Of a DNA stretch of 64,000 nt, positions 16,830 through 24,219 are shown one piece after another. The stretch spans positions 2,604,001 to 2,668,000 of the forward strand of contig NZ_CP132719.1 in assembly GCF_030845995.1 (NCBI RefSeq), given 5' to 3'. The DNA comes from Geothrix sp. 21YS21S-4. GTDB taxonomy: Bacteria; Acidobacteriota; Holophagae; Holophagales; Holophagaceae. Positions within the stretch are counted from its first letter, which is position 1; every line of letters begins with the position of its first letter. The position numbers and the translations under genes are program-made. Below the pieces are notes generated by a model. That model ran no database searches. It was not told the origin of the DNA and was given only the letters and a program-made list of their open reading frames with translations.

Positions 16830-16872
16830 GGCCCACCTCCAGATCCTGTTGTACCGTCTTCCAGGCCCTGCG

Positions 16873-16891
16873 TTGAATTCATTCTATTCAA
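16873..16891. promoter_or_regulatory. Candidate LysR operator, inverted repeat 1
   Basis: Perfect inverted repeat TTGAAT-N7-ATTCAA in the interval between the ALDH7-type gene and the divergent LysR gene. It fits the T-N11-A core of LysR-family boxes. Confidence 0.55.
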
Positions 16892-16897
16892 GCCAGG

Positions 16898-16914
16898 CAT
16901 GAACAGGATTCATG
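16898..16914. promoter_or_regulatory. Candidate LysR operator, inverted repeat 2, overlapping the regulator start
   Basis: Perfect inverted repeat CATGAA-N5-TTCATG, whose right arm contains the start codon of the LysR gene. Binding here would block the regulator's own expression, the usual autoregulation in this family. Confidence 0.5.
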
Positions 16915-17823
16915 ATTGTGGACGCCCTCCTCGACCTTCCCCAGCTCCGCACGTTCTTCGTGCTGGCCCAGACCGGCAGCTTCACGGCCTGCGCCCAGCG
17001 GCTGAACCGCACCCAGTCCGCCGTCAGCCACGCCATGGCCAAGCTGGAGGATCTGGCCGGCACCGCCCTGCTGGATCGCCGCGGCCGGAGCCTGGGCCTG
17101 ACCGAGGAGGGCCGCCGCCTGTACCACGCCTGCGAACAGGCCTTCGCCACCCTCGACGCCGCCACCGAGGACCTGCGGCGGCACCGCAGCCTCGTCCGGG
17201 GCCGCCTCCGCGTGGGGGCCACGGTGGAATTCGGCAGCAGCATCCTGATGAAGCACATGCAGCCGTTCCTCGCCGCGAACCCCGACCTGGAGATCGACTT
17301 CACCCTCAGCCAGGATCTGGTGGCGCCCCTTCTGCGCGATGACCTCGACCTGATCATCGACTGCCAGGACCACGCCCTTCCCACGCTGCGGAAGGCGCCC
17401 CTCTTCCGCGAGATATACCTGGTGGCCTGCGCTCCCGCCTTCCGCATGACGAACCGGCTGAAGACGCCCGCGGACCTCGCCCGCTGCCCGATCCTCTCCC
17501 TCGACAAGGCCGGCACCTGGTGGAACCGCTTCCTGATGGCCCTCCCCGACCGCGACCAGCCGGTCCTGGAGCGCTTCATCGCCGTGGACCACGTCCGCGC
17601 CATGATCCACGCCGCCGTCGAGGGGATGGGCGTTCTTCTGGCCCCGCGGTACAGCGTCCTGGGGGAGCTGGAACGGGGCGACCTCGTGCCCCTCTTCCCC
17701 GATATCCGCCCCGCCGAGGACCGCTTCTCGATCTACCAGAAGAAAGTGAAGGCTGGACAGGAGAAGCAGCGGCTGCTCACGCGCTACCTCCAGTCCCTGA
17801 GCCCGGCGGAATTCGGGTCCTGA
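16912..17823 (+). CDS. LysR-family transcriptional regulator
   Basis: Cytosolic DNA-binding regulator of 303 residues. The N-terminal winged helix (about 8-66) reads LRTFFVLAQTGSFTACAQRL then TQSAVSHAMAKLE, and the C-terminal periplasmic-binding-like domain (about 92-295) would bind a small effector. It is divergent from the ALDH7-type dehydrogenase with two palindromes between them, so it most likely governs that gene and itself; the inducer may be lysine-derived or the aldehyde's precursor. The start codon lies inside the second palindrome. A YdeI-like gene follows 24 bases downstream. Confidence 0.9.
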   Translation: MIVDALLDLPQLRTFFVLAQTGSFTACAQRLNRTQSAVSHAMAKLEDLAGTALLDRRGRSLGLTEEGRRLYHACEQAFATLDAATEDLRRHRSLVRGRLRVGATVEFGSSILMKHMQPFLAANPDLEIDFTLSQDLVAPLLRDDLDLIIDCQDHALPTLRKAPLFREIYLVACAPAFRMTNRLKTPADLARCPILSLDKAGTWWNRFLMALPDRDQPVLERFIAVDHVRAMIHAAVEGMGVLLAPRYSVLGELERGDLVPLFPDIRPAEDRFSIYQKKVKAGQEKQRLLTRYLQSLSPAEFGS

Positions 17824-17847
17824 ATCGCGGGGCCGAGGAGCGCCGAC

Positions 17848-18402
17848 GTGCCGATCTTCTTCGAAACCCCCGCCGCCTTCCGCGCCTGGCTCGAAGCGCA
17901 CGGCGCCACCGCCTCCGAAGTGATCGTGGGCTTCCACACGCGGAAGAGCGGCCGGCCGAGCTTGACCTGGCCCGAATCCGTGGACGAGGCGCTGTGCTTC
18001 GGCTGGATCGACGGCGTACGGAAGAACCTCGACGAAGATTCCTACCAGATCCGGTTCACGCCGCGAAAGGCGACCTCCATCTGGAGCGCGGTCAACCTGG
18101 AGCGGGTGCGTGTCCTCCAAGCCGAAGGGCGGATGACGAAAGCTGGCCTGGAAGCCCACGCCCGCCGGCGGGAGACTGCCTCGAAGGTCTATTCCTACGA
18201 GCAGGCAGAGGAGGCATCCCTCGATCCACAGGAGGACGTCCTCTTCCGGAAGCATGAAGCGGCGTGGCGCTTCTTCCAGGCGCAACCGCCGGGCTACCGC
18301 CGGCGGGCCCTGTGGTGGATCGTCAGCGCGAAGCGCCCCGAGACCCGGCGGAGCCGCCTGGGCAAACTCATCGCGGCTTCGGAAGAGGGGCGCCGGCTGT
18401 GA
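17848..18402 (+). CDS. YdeI/OmpD-associated family protein
   Basis: A 184-residue cytosolic protein of the YdeI/OmpD-associated (bacteriocin-protection) family, which has no firmly known activity. Seen are the N-terminal FFETPAAFRAWLEAHGATAS, the family core SVDEALCFGWIDGVRKNLDE and RFTPRKATSIWSAVN, and a Lys/Arg-rich C-terminus with a final RRSRLGKLIAASEEGRRL. The start is GTG with GAGGAG seven bases ahead. It lies 24 bases after the LysR gene and may be co-transcribed with it. Confidence 0.85.
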   Translation: MPIFFETPAAFRAWLEAHGATASEVIVGFHTRKSGRPSLTWPESVDEALCFGWIDGVRKNLDEDSYQIRFTPRKATSIWSAVNLERVRVLQAEGRMTKAGLEAHARRRETASKVYSYEQAEEASLDPQEDVLFRKHEAAWRFFQAQPPGYRRRALWWIVSAKRPETRRSRLGKLIAASEEGRRL

Positions 18403-18419
18403 GGCGGCGGAAGTAGCCT

Positions 18420-18502
18420 CTTCGCCGAGTTTCGACTTCCGTGCCGCGAAAGGAGACGACTCCGGCGGTCAGTTCCAGGTGCTCCTTGAGGCCCTTGGCG
18501 GT
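18420..18502 (-). pseudogene. Diverged partial duplicate of HU gene 3' end
   Basis: Bases 18463-18502 match the HU stop-codon region at 18727-18765, with an identical 21-base core around CCTTGAGGCCCTTGGCGGTC. The upstream flank (CGCCGAGTTTCGACTTCCG) resembles the flank of the real gene (CGCCGGGTCCCGACTCCG). The stop codon is lost. A second fragment of the same gene continues at 18584-18598, so the copy is interrupted. Confidence 0.55.
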
Positions 18503-18587
18503 CCTGGCTCGGGCCTCCGGCCCCACCATCGGCTACGCCGATGCGGCCCTCTTCTCCCTTCGCCTCCGGCTGCGGTCGAAGCGTGAA

Positions 18588-18615
18588 GACGACCTTGCAC
18601 GGCCGCAAGGTCGTC
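18588..18615 (+). terminator. Hairpin terminator, YdeI-like gene side
   Basis: Stem GACGACCTTGC / GCAAGGTCGTC (11 bp, loop of six) followed by TCTCTCT. It lies in the HU-like remnant and probably ends transcripts coming from the plus-strand YdeI-like gene. Confidence 0.5.
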
Positions 18616-18629
18616 TCTCTCACAACGAC

Positions 18630-18653
18630 GAAGGCCGCCTTGCGGCGGCCTTC
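18630..18653. terminator. Hairpin in the YdeI/HU convergent interval
   Basis: Stem GAAGGCCGCC / GGCGGCCTTC with loop TTGC. It can end transcription in either direction but lacks a long T tract. Confidence 0.5.
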
Positions 18654-18686
18654 TGCATCTGTGGCATAACCTCCTCGCCGGGTCCC

Positions 18687-18719
18687 GACTCCGAACGCGC
18701 CACTGGCGCGTTCGGAGTC
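18687..18719. terminator. 33-base palindrome downstream of HU
   Basis: Perfect arms GACTCCGAACGCGCCA and complement around a single central C, thirteen bases beyond the HU stop. Outside them, CGCCGGGT and ACCCGGCG extend the pairing. The position suggests an HU terminator or mRNA 3' protector. Confidence 0.6.
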
Positions 18720-18732
18720 ACCCGGCGGTCGG

Positions 18733-19032
18733 TTACATCTGGTCCTTGAGGCCCTTGGCGGTCTTGAAGACGACCTTGCGGCCGGCGGGGATCTGGATGC
18801 TCTCGCCGGTCTTGGGGTTGCGGCCCATCTTCTCCTTGGTGGCGCGGACCTCGAAGGTGCCGAGACCGAAGAGGTTGACGCGGTTGCCGGTCAGGAGGGT
18901 CTCGACGATGTGGTCGCGGACGCCGTCCAGGATGGACTTGGCGCGGGCCTTGGACAGGTCCTGGGCCTCGGCGAGGGTGGCGGCGAGCTCGGCGATACCG
19001 AGGGTTTCGGGCTTGGCAGTGGTCTTCGCCAT
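18733..19032 (-). CDS. HU/IHF-family nucleoid DNA-binding protein
   Basis: Histone-like DNA-bending protein of 99 residues that acts as a dimer on the nucleoid. A short N-terminal extension (about nine residues) precedes the helical part GIAELAATLAEAQDLSKARA. The beta-arm region holds NLFGLGTFEVRATKEKMGRN and PKTGESIQIPAGRKVVFK, in which the intercalating proline arm RNPKTGE is intact. It lies 105 bases after rplI on the same strand and has a large palindrome just beyond its stop. Confidence 0.95.
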   Translation of the reverse strand: MAKTTAKPETLGIAELAATLAEAQDLSKARAKSILDGVRDHIVETLLTGNRVNLFGLGTFEVRATKEKMGRNPKTGESIQIPAGRKVVFKTAKGLKDQM

Positions 19033-19137
19033 GGAAGGCTCCTTCGGAAGGGAATGGGCGGGAACTCCGGCGCGCGGAGTCCAGGCAGGGCCGGCGCCCG
19101 CGGCGGGGCCTGCCCGAGGGGAAGGGATGGAGGAAAG

Positions 19138-19590
19138 TTATTCCGCGGTGGCCGCGGCGGTGACTTCCAGGCTGATCTTGGCGTGCACCCCGGTGTAGAG
19201 GCGGACGTCCACGGTGTAGGTCCCCGCATCCTTGATGTGGGGAACGGTGATGTCGCGGCGGTCCAGGGTGAAGCCCTTGCCCTTGAACAGCTCGGCCACG
19301 TCGCCGTTGGTGACGGACCCGAAGAGGTGGCCGTTCTCGCCGGCCTTCTTGGCCACGGCGAGGCTCACGGCTTCGAGCTTCTCCGCCAGGCTCTTGGCGT
19401 CGGCCAGTTCCTTGGCGCGGAGCTTGTCGGCGCGCACCTTCTCCAGCTCGATCTGGCGCTTGTTCCCGGCGGTGACGGGGAGGGCCATCTTGCGGGGCAG
19501 GAGGTAGTTGCGGGCGTAGCCGTCCTTGACGTTCACGACGTCGCCGCGACCGCCCAGGTGGGGCACGTTCTCGATGAGCAGGATTTCCAT
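19138..19590 (-). CDS. rplI: 50S ribosomal protein L9
   Basis: Large-subunit ribosomal protein of 150 residues, normal for the family. The N-terminal globular domain shows MEILLIENVPHLGGRGDVVN and VKDGYARNYLLPRKMALP, the long central helix runs from about residue 42 to 75, and the C-terminal domain contains GHLFGSVTNGDVAELF. Unlike the usual rpsF-rpsR-rplI arrangement, no other ribosomal gene is adjacent; a divergent PilZ gene lies upstream and the HU gene follows. Confidence 0.97.
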   Translation of the reverse strand: MEILLIENVPHLGGRGDVVNVKDGYARNYLLPRKMALPVTAGNKRQIELEKVRADKLRAKELADAKSLAEKLEAVSLAVAKKAGENGHLFGSVTNGDVAELFKGKGFTLDRRDITVPHIKDAGTYTVDVRLYTGVHAKISLEVTAAATAE

Positions 19591-19793
19591 GGGAACTCCA
19601 GGGAGGAGATGAGGGTAGGTGCGGCCAGCGCCAGATGCTCGCGTTGTCCCCGCTTGGGTGAGACGGCGTGTGCGCCGTCAGGGCCGGATCCTGGATCCGC
19701 CCTGTCCCCCGGTGGGTTCAGGCCATTCGGAAAATCCAGTCTATCCTGGAAGGCACCGATACCCAAGGCAGGATTTCCTCTCCGGAGCCCCGG

Positions 19794-20174
19794 ATGATCA
19801 GCCAGGCCGACCGCCGCGACGCCCGACGCATCATCGTCGGAGCGGAGTTCGCCATCTCGTTCACCCTCCGGGGCCACGACTACCGCGACGTGCGGATCAC
19901 GAACCTCAGCCCCGGCGGATGCTTCGCCCTGGTGGGCGCCCGGGACGCCCGGCTGTTCGAACGCGGGGCCGTCCTGGAAGGCTTGGTGCTGCAGCATCCC
20001 GAACTGCCCAAGGCGCCGATCCTGGCCACGGTGTCCTACGTCCTCGGGGGGCGACCCGGAGCCGATCCCCTGGAACTGGTGGGAATCGGCATCCAGTTCC
20101 AGGGAATGGATCCGGCGTCGCAGGAGGCCCTGGACACCTGGGTGGACGCGGCCGAAGCGGCGCAGCGGAACTGA
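19794..20174 (+). CDS. PilZ-domain protein
   Basis: A 126-residue single-domain protein expected to bind cyclic di-GMP. The PilZ motif RxxxR is present near the N-terminus (QADRRDARRIIVG), and the second motif NxSxxG is in ITNLSPGGCFAL. The rest forms the expected beta-barrel with GIGIQFQGMD near the end. ATG 19794 was chosen because the domain begins here; the frame is open upstream but that part is not protein-like. It is divergent from rplI. The effector is unknown; motility or surface polysaccharide are usual targets of such proteins. Confidence 0.85.
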   Translation: MISQADRRDARRIIVGAEFAISFTLRGHDYRDVRITNLSPGGCFALVGARDARLFERGAVLEGLVLQHPELPKAPILATVSYVLGGRPGADPLELVGIGIQFQGMDPASQEALDTWVDAAEAAQRN

Positions 20175-20197
20175 TTCCCGCCGCGCCCTGCGGGGGG

Positions 20198-21325
20198 CTA
20201 CTTCTTTCCGAAGAAGCCCAGGATCGCGGCGGCCACTTCCTCCCGCATGGCTTCGGTCATCTCGGGATAGACCGGCAGGCTGAGGACTTCCTTGGCGGCC
20301 CGCTCGGACTCGGGGAACTGGCCGACCGCGTAGCCCAGATCCTGGAAGCAGGGCTGCTCGTGGAGGCAGATGGGGTAGTAGACGGCGCTGCCGATCCCGC
20401 GCTCCTTGAGGTGGGCCTGGAGCGCGTCGCGCTTCCCGCCCTTCACGCGGATGGTGAACTGGTTGTAGATGTGGCGGCCGTCGGGCACCACTTCCAGGGG
20501 CAGGACCGCCTCGTCGGCGGCCAGTCCCTTCATCCGCTCCAGGTACCAGGCGGCGTGCTTCCGGCGCCCTTCGTGCCAGCCGTCGAGCATGGGCAGCTTG
20601 GCGCGGAGCACCAGGGCCTGGAACTCGTCCATGCGCCCGTTCATGCCCACCTCGTGGTGCATGTAGACGGGCTCCATCCCGTGGACGCGGATGCGGCGGA
20701 CCCGCGCGGCCAGGGCCGCGTCGTCGCGGACGGCGGTCATCCCCGCGTCGCCGAAGGCGCCGAGATTCTTGGTGGGGTAGAAGCTGTAGGCGGTCAGGTC
20801 GCCGAACTGGCCGGCGGACTTGCCCCAGCCCTTGGCGCCGAGGCTCTGGCAGGCGTCCTCCACCACGGGCAGGCCGTGCTTCTGCGCCACGGCCATGATC
20901 GCGGGCATCTCCGCCAGCTGGCCGAAGAGGTGCACGGGCATGATGGCCTTGGTGCGGGGCGTGATGGCGGCTTCCACCAGGGCGCCGGTGGCGTTGAAGG
21001 TGGCGGGATCCAGGTCGATGAACACCGGCTTGGCGCCCAGGCGGGACACCACGCCGGCCGTGGCGAAGAAGGTGAAGGTGGGGACGATCACTTCGTCGCC
21101 GTGCCCGATGCCGAGCGCCATCAGGGCCGCCAGCTGCGCGTCCGTTCCGCTGGACATGGCCACCGCGTGGGCCGCGCCGGCGTAGGCGGAGATCTCGGCC
21201 TCCAGCCCCTTCACGTTCTCGCCCAGGATGAAGGCCGACCGGTCGATGAGGCCCGCGAGCCCCTCCAGCACCTTCGTCTTCACGGCGGCGTTCTGCGGCG
21301 CGAGTTCGAGCATCGGGACGGGCAT
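20198..21325 (-). CDS. DegT/DnrJ/EryC1/StrS-family PLP aminotransferase
   Basis: Sugar aminotransferase-type enzyme of 375 residues that transfers an amino group to nucleotide-linked keto-sugars in surface-glycan or related pathways. The PLP lysine is K186 in SFYPTKNLGAFGDAG, the cofactor-binding aspartate is in VVEDACQSLGAKG, and the N-terminal AMSSGTDAQLAALMALGIG is typical. ATG 21325 has GGAGG five bases upstream; two upstream ATGs lack one. No other sugar-nucleotide genes are adjacent, so the exact substrate is open. Confidence 0.88.
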   Translation of the reverse strand: MPVPMLELAPQNAAVKTKVLEGLAGLIDRSAFILGENVKGLEAEISAYAGAAHAVAMSSGTDAQLAALMALGIGHGDEVIVPTFTFFATAGVVSRLGAKPVFIDLDPATFNATGALVEAAITPRTKAIMPVHLFGQLAEMPAIMAVAQKHGLPVVEDACQSLGAKGWGKSAGQFGDLTAYSFYPTKNLGAFGDAGMTAVRDDAALAARVRRIRVHGMEPVYMHHEVGMNGRMDEFQALVLRAKLPMLDGWHEGRRKHAAWYLERMKGLAADEAVLPLEVVPDGRHIYNQFTIRVKGGKRDALQAHLKERGIGSAVYYPICLHEQPCFQDLGYAVGQFPESERAAKEVLSLPVYPEMTEAMREEVAAAILGFFGKK

Positions 21326-21419
21326 GGGAGCCTCCATATCGCGGATTTTCAAGTATGGCAGTGGGTCGGGAAAGTTTCCGTCACATCGGTTTGTCAGGAT
21401 CGAACGATTCCTGGGTCTT

Positions 21420-21497
21420 AACCGCAGATGGCGCAGAGGGCCGCAGATGAAAAACCACCCAGGCCCTTCATCTGCGTTATCTGCGCCATCTGCGGTT
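21420..21497. repeat. Nested palindromic intergenic repeat (CGCAGATG type)
   Basis: Outer arms of 18 bases (21420-21437 and 21480-21497, AACCGCAGATGGCGCAGA and its complement) are perfect. Inside them lies a second pair, CGCAGATGAA (21442-21451) and TTCATCTGCG (21467-21476). It sits between the lysS stop and the aminotransferase start. The words are unrelated to the CACCAAG repeats, so this is a second small-repeat family. Confidence 0.75.
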
Positions 21498-21505
21498 GAA
21501 AAGCT

Positions 21506-23017
21506 CTATTCCTTTTCGACCGTCTCGCCAGTCTTGGTGGGGCGCATATGGGGGAACAGGATGACGTCGCGGATGCTTGCGCTGTTGGTCAGCAGCATCA
21601 CCATCCGGTCGATGCCGATGCCCTCGCCGCCGCAGGGCGGGAAGCCGTGCTCCAGGCTGGTGACGAAGTCCTGATCCAGCAGCATGGCCTCGTCGTTGCC
21701 CGCCTCCCGCTCGTCCATCTGGGCCTGGAAGCGGCCCATCTGGTCGATGGGATCGTTCAGCTCGGAGTAGGCGTTGGCCAGCTCCATCCCGCCGACGAAC
21801 AGCTCGAAGCGGTCCACGAAGCGGTCGTCGCCTTCGAGGGTCTTGGTGAGCGGCGACAGCTCGATGGGGTAGTCGGTGATGAAGGTGGGCTGGATCAGCT
21901 TCTTTTCGGCGTGGTGCTCGAACAGCTCGCCCAGCAGAAGGCCCGTGGTCTTCTTGTCCACGTCCTCCAGGAACGCGGCCTTGGCCAGGGTCCGCACGCT
22001 CTCGCCGTCCTCCAGGAGGTGGGGCTCGATGCGGCCGTACTCGGCGATGGCGTTCTTCAGCGTCAGGCGGCGGAAGGGCGCGGCGTAGGAGATCACCTCC
22101 TCGCCCCAGGGCAGGCGCTCGGAGCCCATGACCTCGCGGGCCACCTGGCTCAGCAAGTTCTCCGTGAGGGCCATCATGTCGCGCAGGTCGCTGCCGGCCT
22201 CGTACATCTCCATCATGGTGAACTCAGGGTTGTGGCGGACGCTGAGCCCTTCATTGCGGAAGTTGCGGTTGATCTCGAAGACCTTCTCGAACCCGCCGAC
22301 GATGAGCCGCTTGAGATACAGCTCCGGCGCGATCCGCAGGTAGAGGGCCATGTCCAGGGCGTTGTGGTGGGTGGTGAACGGCCGGGCCGTGGCGCCGCCC
22401 GGGATGGGCTGCATCATCGGCGTCTCCACCTCCAGGTAGCCCCGCTCCTCCATGAAGCGGCGGATGGCGCTCACGATTTTCGACCGCGTCTGGAACGTCT
22501 TCAGGACTTCGGTATTGGAGATAAGGTCCAGGTACCGCTGGCGGTAGCGCTGCTCCTTGTCCTGCAGGCCGTGCCACTTCTCGGGCAGGGGCAGCAGGGC
22601 CTTGCTGAGGAACTGGACCTCCTTCACCCGGATGCTCAGCTCGCCGGTCTTCGTCCGCATGAGCGGGCCGGTGACGCTGATGAAATCGCCCATGTCCAGG
22701 AGCTTGAGAACGTCCCACCCGGGCTCCGCGAGGTCCTCCTTGCGGAAGAAGGCCTGCAGCTTCTCGCCGTTCTCCGTGAGGTGCGCGAAGACGCTCTTGC
22801 CCATCTCGCGGATGGTGAGCACGCGGCCCATGGCAGAGACCGTCACTTCCAGCCCTTCCAGCCGCTCGTTGGGCCACGCTTCGGCGTCGGCGTAGGCCGC
22901 GGCCAGCTGGGCGATTCCGTGGGTCCGCTTCGCCTTCCGCGGCCAGGGGTCCACCCCCAGGGCCTTGAGCTTCCCGAGCTTCTCGAGGCGCACGTCGCGG
23001 TACTGGTTGGGCTGCAT
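21506..23017 (-). CDS. lysS: Lysyl-tRNA synthetase, class II
   Basis: Cytosolic enzyme that charges tRNA-Lys. The 503-residue length and order are standard: an N-terminal OB-fold anticodon domain (about 55-150), class II motif 2 around EINRNFRNEGLSVRHNPEFT, and motif 3 in GGEGIGIDRMVMLLTNSASI near the C-terminus. It ends 8 bases after the palindromic repeat. A DUF3187 gene lies upstream on the same strand, 43 bases away. Confidence 0.97.
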   Translation of the reverse strand: MQPNQYRDVRLEKLGKLKALGVDPWPRKAKRTHGIAQLAAAYADAEAWPNERLEGLEVTVSAMGRVLTIREMGKSVFAHLTENGEKLQAFFRKEDLAEPGWDVLKLLDMGDFISVTGPLMRTKTGELSIRVKEVQFLSKALLPLPEKWHGLQDKEQRYRQRYLDLISNTEVLKTFQTRSKIVSAIRRFMEERGYLEVETPMMQPIPGGATARPFTTHHNALDMALYLRIAPELYLKRLIVGGFEKVFEINRNFRNEGLSVRHNPEFTMMEMYEAGSDLRDMMALTENLLSQVAREVMGSERLPWGEEVISYAAPFRRLTLKNAIAEYGRIEPHLLEDGESVRTLAKAAFLEDVDKKTTGLLLGELFEHHAEKKLIQPTFITDYPIELSPLTKTLEGDDRFVDRFELFVGGMELANAYSELNDPIDQMGRFQAQMDEREAGNDEAMLLDQDFVTSLEHGFPPCGGEGIGIDRMVMLLTNSASIRDVILFPHMRPTKTGETVEKE

Positions 23018-23060
23018 GGGGACTCCGGCTGAACCTCTTAGTTTACAGGCCCGGGGCCGA

Positions 23061-24059
23061 TCAGGACTGCCCGAAGCGGTAGGCCACGAAGGCCGTGACG
23101 TCGGGGGCGGTGAAGGTCCCCGCCTCTTCGCTGAATCCGAACCGCCACCGGGGAAGGCGCGTGTGGCGGATGGTCCAGTGCTGCTGCCAGCCCGCGCGGT
23201 CCAGGCGCGACAGGCCCGTGCGGTAGGGGCTCCCGGCGTAGCCCAGGCTGGCCTCGATCCCGAGGCCGGACACGAGCCCCGCGCCCTCGCCCTGCCAGCC
23301 CAGGGAAGCCCACGCGCGGCTGAAGGAGGTCTTGTCCATCACCGTCCGCAGCGGGCTGTGGTCCGACAGCCCGAGGATCACGCGCTCCGCCTGCCCGAAC
23401 ACGGTCCAGCGTCCGAAGCGCCGCCACAGCGCGCCGCCCACCAGGCCGTCCGTGCTGCCGCTCCCCGAGAAATCCGACTGCTTTCCCGTGGGCAACTGCA
23501 CCGACGCGCCCACGCGGCCGCCCGCGTCGGAGGTCCCGAAGGGCCGCACCCACGCCACGTCCAGGTCCATGAGCGCCACGCCGGCGCGGGAGAGGTCCCC
23601 CACCACCTGCCCGTCCCGCTCCAGGTGATAGGCGAGGCGGTTCTTGGGGGCATCCTCGCGCCCGCCCTGGGGCATGTTGAACAGCTGATGCCAGTTCCAC
23701 ATGGCCTGATCCGCGATGCCGCCGGAGCGCGAGAGCACTCGCGCCCGCACGTTCACGCGGGAGGAGCCCGCCTTCATCGCCCAGTCGCCCGTGAACTGCC
23801 ACTCCTCGCCGTCCAGCCGCGCGAAGCTGCGGCCGTCGGAACTGCGCTCCAGATCCGGGCGGAGCATCTGGCTGGTGGCCTCGATCGCCACTTCGGTGAC
23901 GCCCTCGGGAAGGGGCTCCGGAAAGCCCGCGAACCATGCGACGCGGTTGGGGCGCGGGGTCGCCTGGGCGTACACCGTTGCGGGTGACAACGCCAGTCCT
24001 ACCCCAAGGAAACCCGCAAGGGGGCTGGAGATCCGGAGGGAACGATTGACCAACGTCAC
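23061..24059 (-). CDS. DUF3187-like outer-membrane protein
   Basis: Exported protein of 332 residues with a signal peptide at about 1-31 ending SPATVYA. The mature part is rich in alternating beta-strand segments with aromatic residues and ends VTAFVAYRFGQS, which suggests an outer-membrane barrel. The overall pattern fits DUF3187 proteins, whose role is unknown. The start is GTG 24059, six bases after AGGA; longer upstream frames include unlikely sequence. It is 43 bases upstream of lysS. Confidence 0.75.
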   Translation of the reverse strand: MTLVNRSLRISSPLAGFLGVGLALSPATVYAQATPRPNRVAWFAGFPEPLPEGVTEVAIEATSQMLRPDLERSSDGRSFARLDGEEWQFTGDWAMKAGSSRVNVRARVLSRSGGIADQAMWNWHQLFNMPQGGREDAPKNRLAYHLERDGQVVGDLSRAGVALMDLDVAWVRPFGTSDAGGRVGASVQLPTGKQSDFSGSGSTDGLVGGALWRRFGRWTVFGQAERVILGLSDHSPLRTVMDKTSFSRAWASLGWQGEGAGLVSGLGIEASLGYAGSPYRTGLSRLDRAGWQQHWTIRHTRLPRWRFGFSEEAGTFTAPDVTAFVAYRFGQS

Positions 24060-24219
24060 GGAAGATCCTTTCTGCACAGGTAATACTCTGCCCTGACGAT
24101 CCCCGGCCCAGCCAGAACGATTCTTGAGCGAGCACAATAGTTTGCGGCGCCCTCGGCGGACGAGGCGCCCGCCCATCCGGTGTCCCAACGTCTTCCACCC
24201 CTCTTCACAGGAGCCGCCC

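Larger units (their letters stand above)
18403..18732. other. Intergenic region with hairpins and a diverged copy of the HU 3' end
   Basis: The 330 bases between the convergent YdeI-like and HU genes hold no gene. They contain three strong hairpins (18588-18615, 18630-18653, 18687-18719) and, at about 18420-18502, a diverged copy of the HU gene's 3' end and downstream flank. A further match to HU coding sequence, TGAAGACGACCTTGC, occurs at 18584-18598 after about 80 unrelated bases. Confidence 0.7.
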
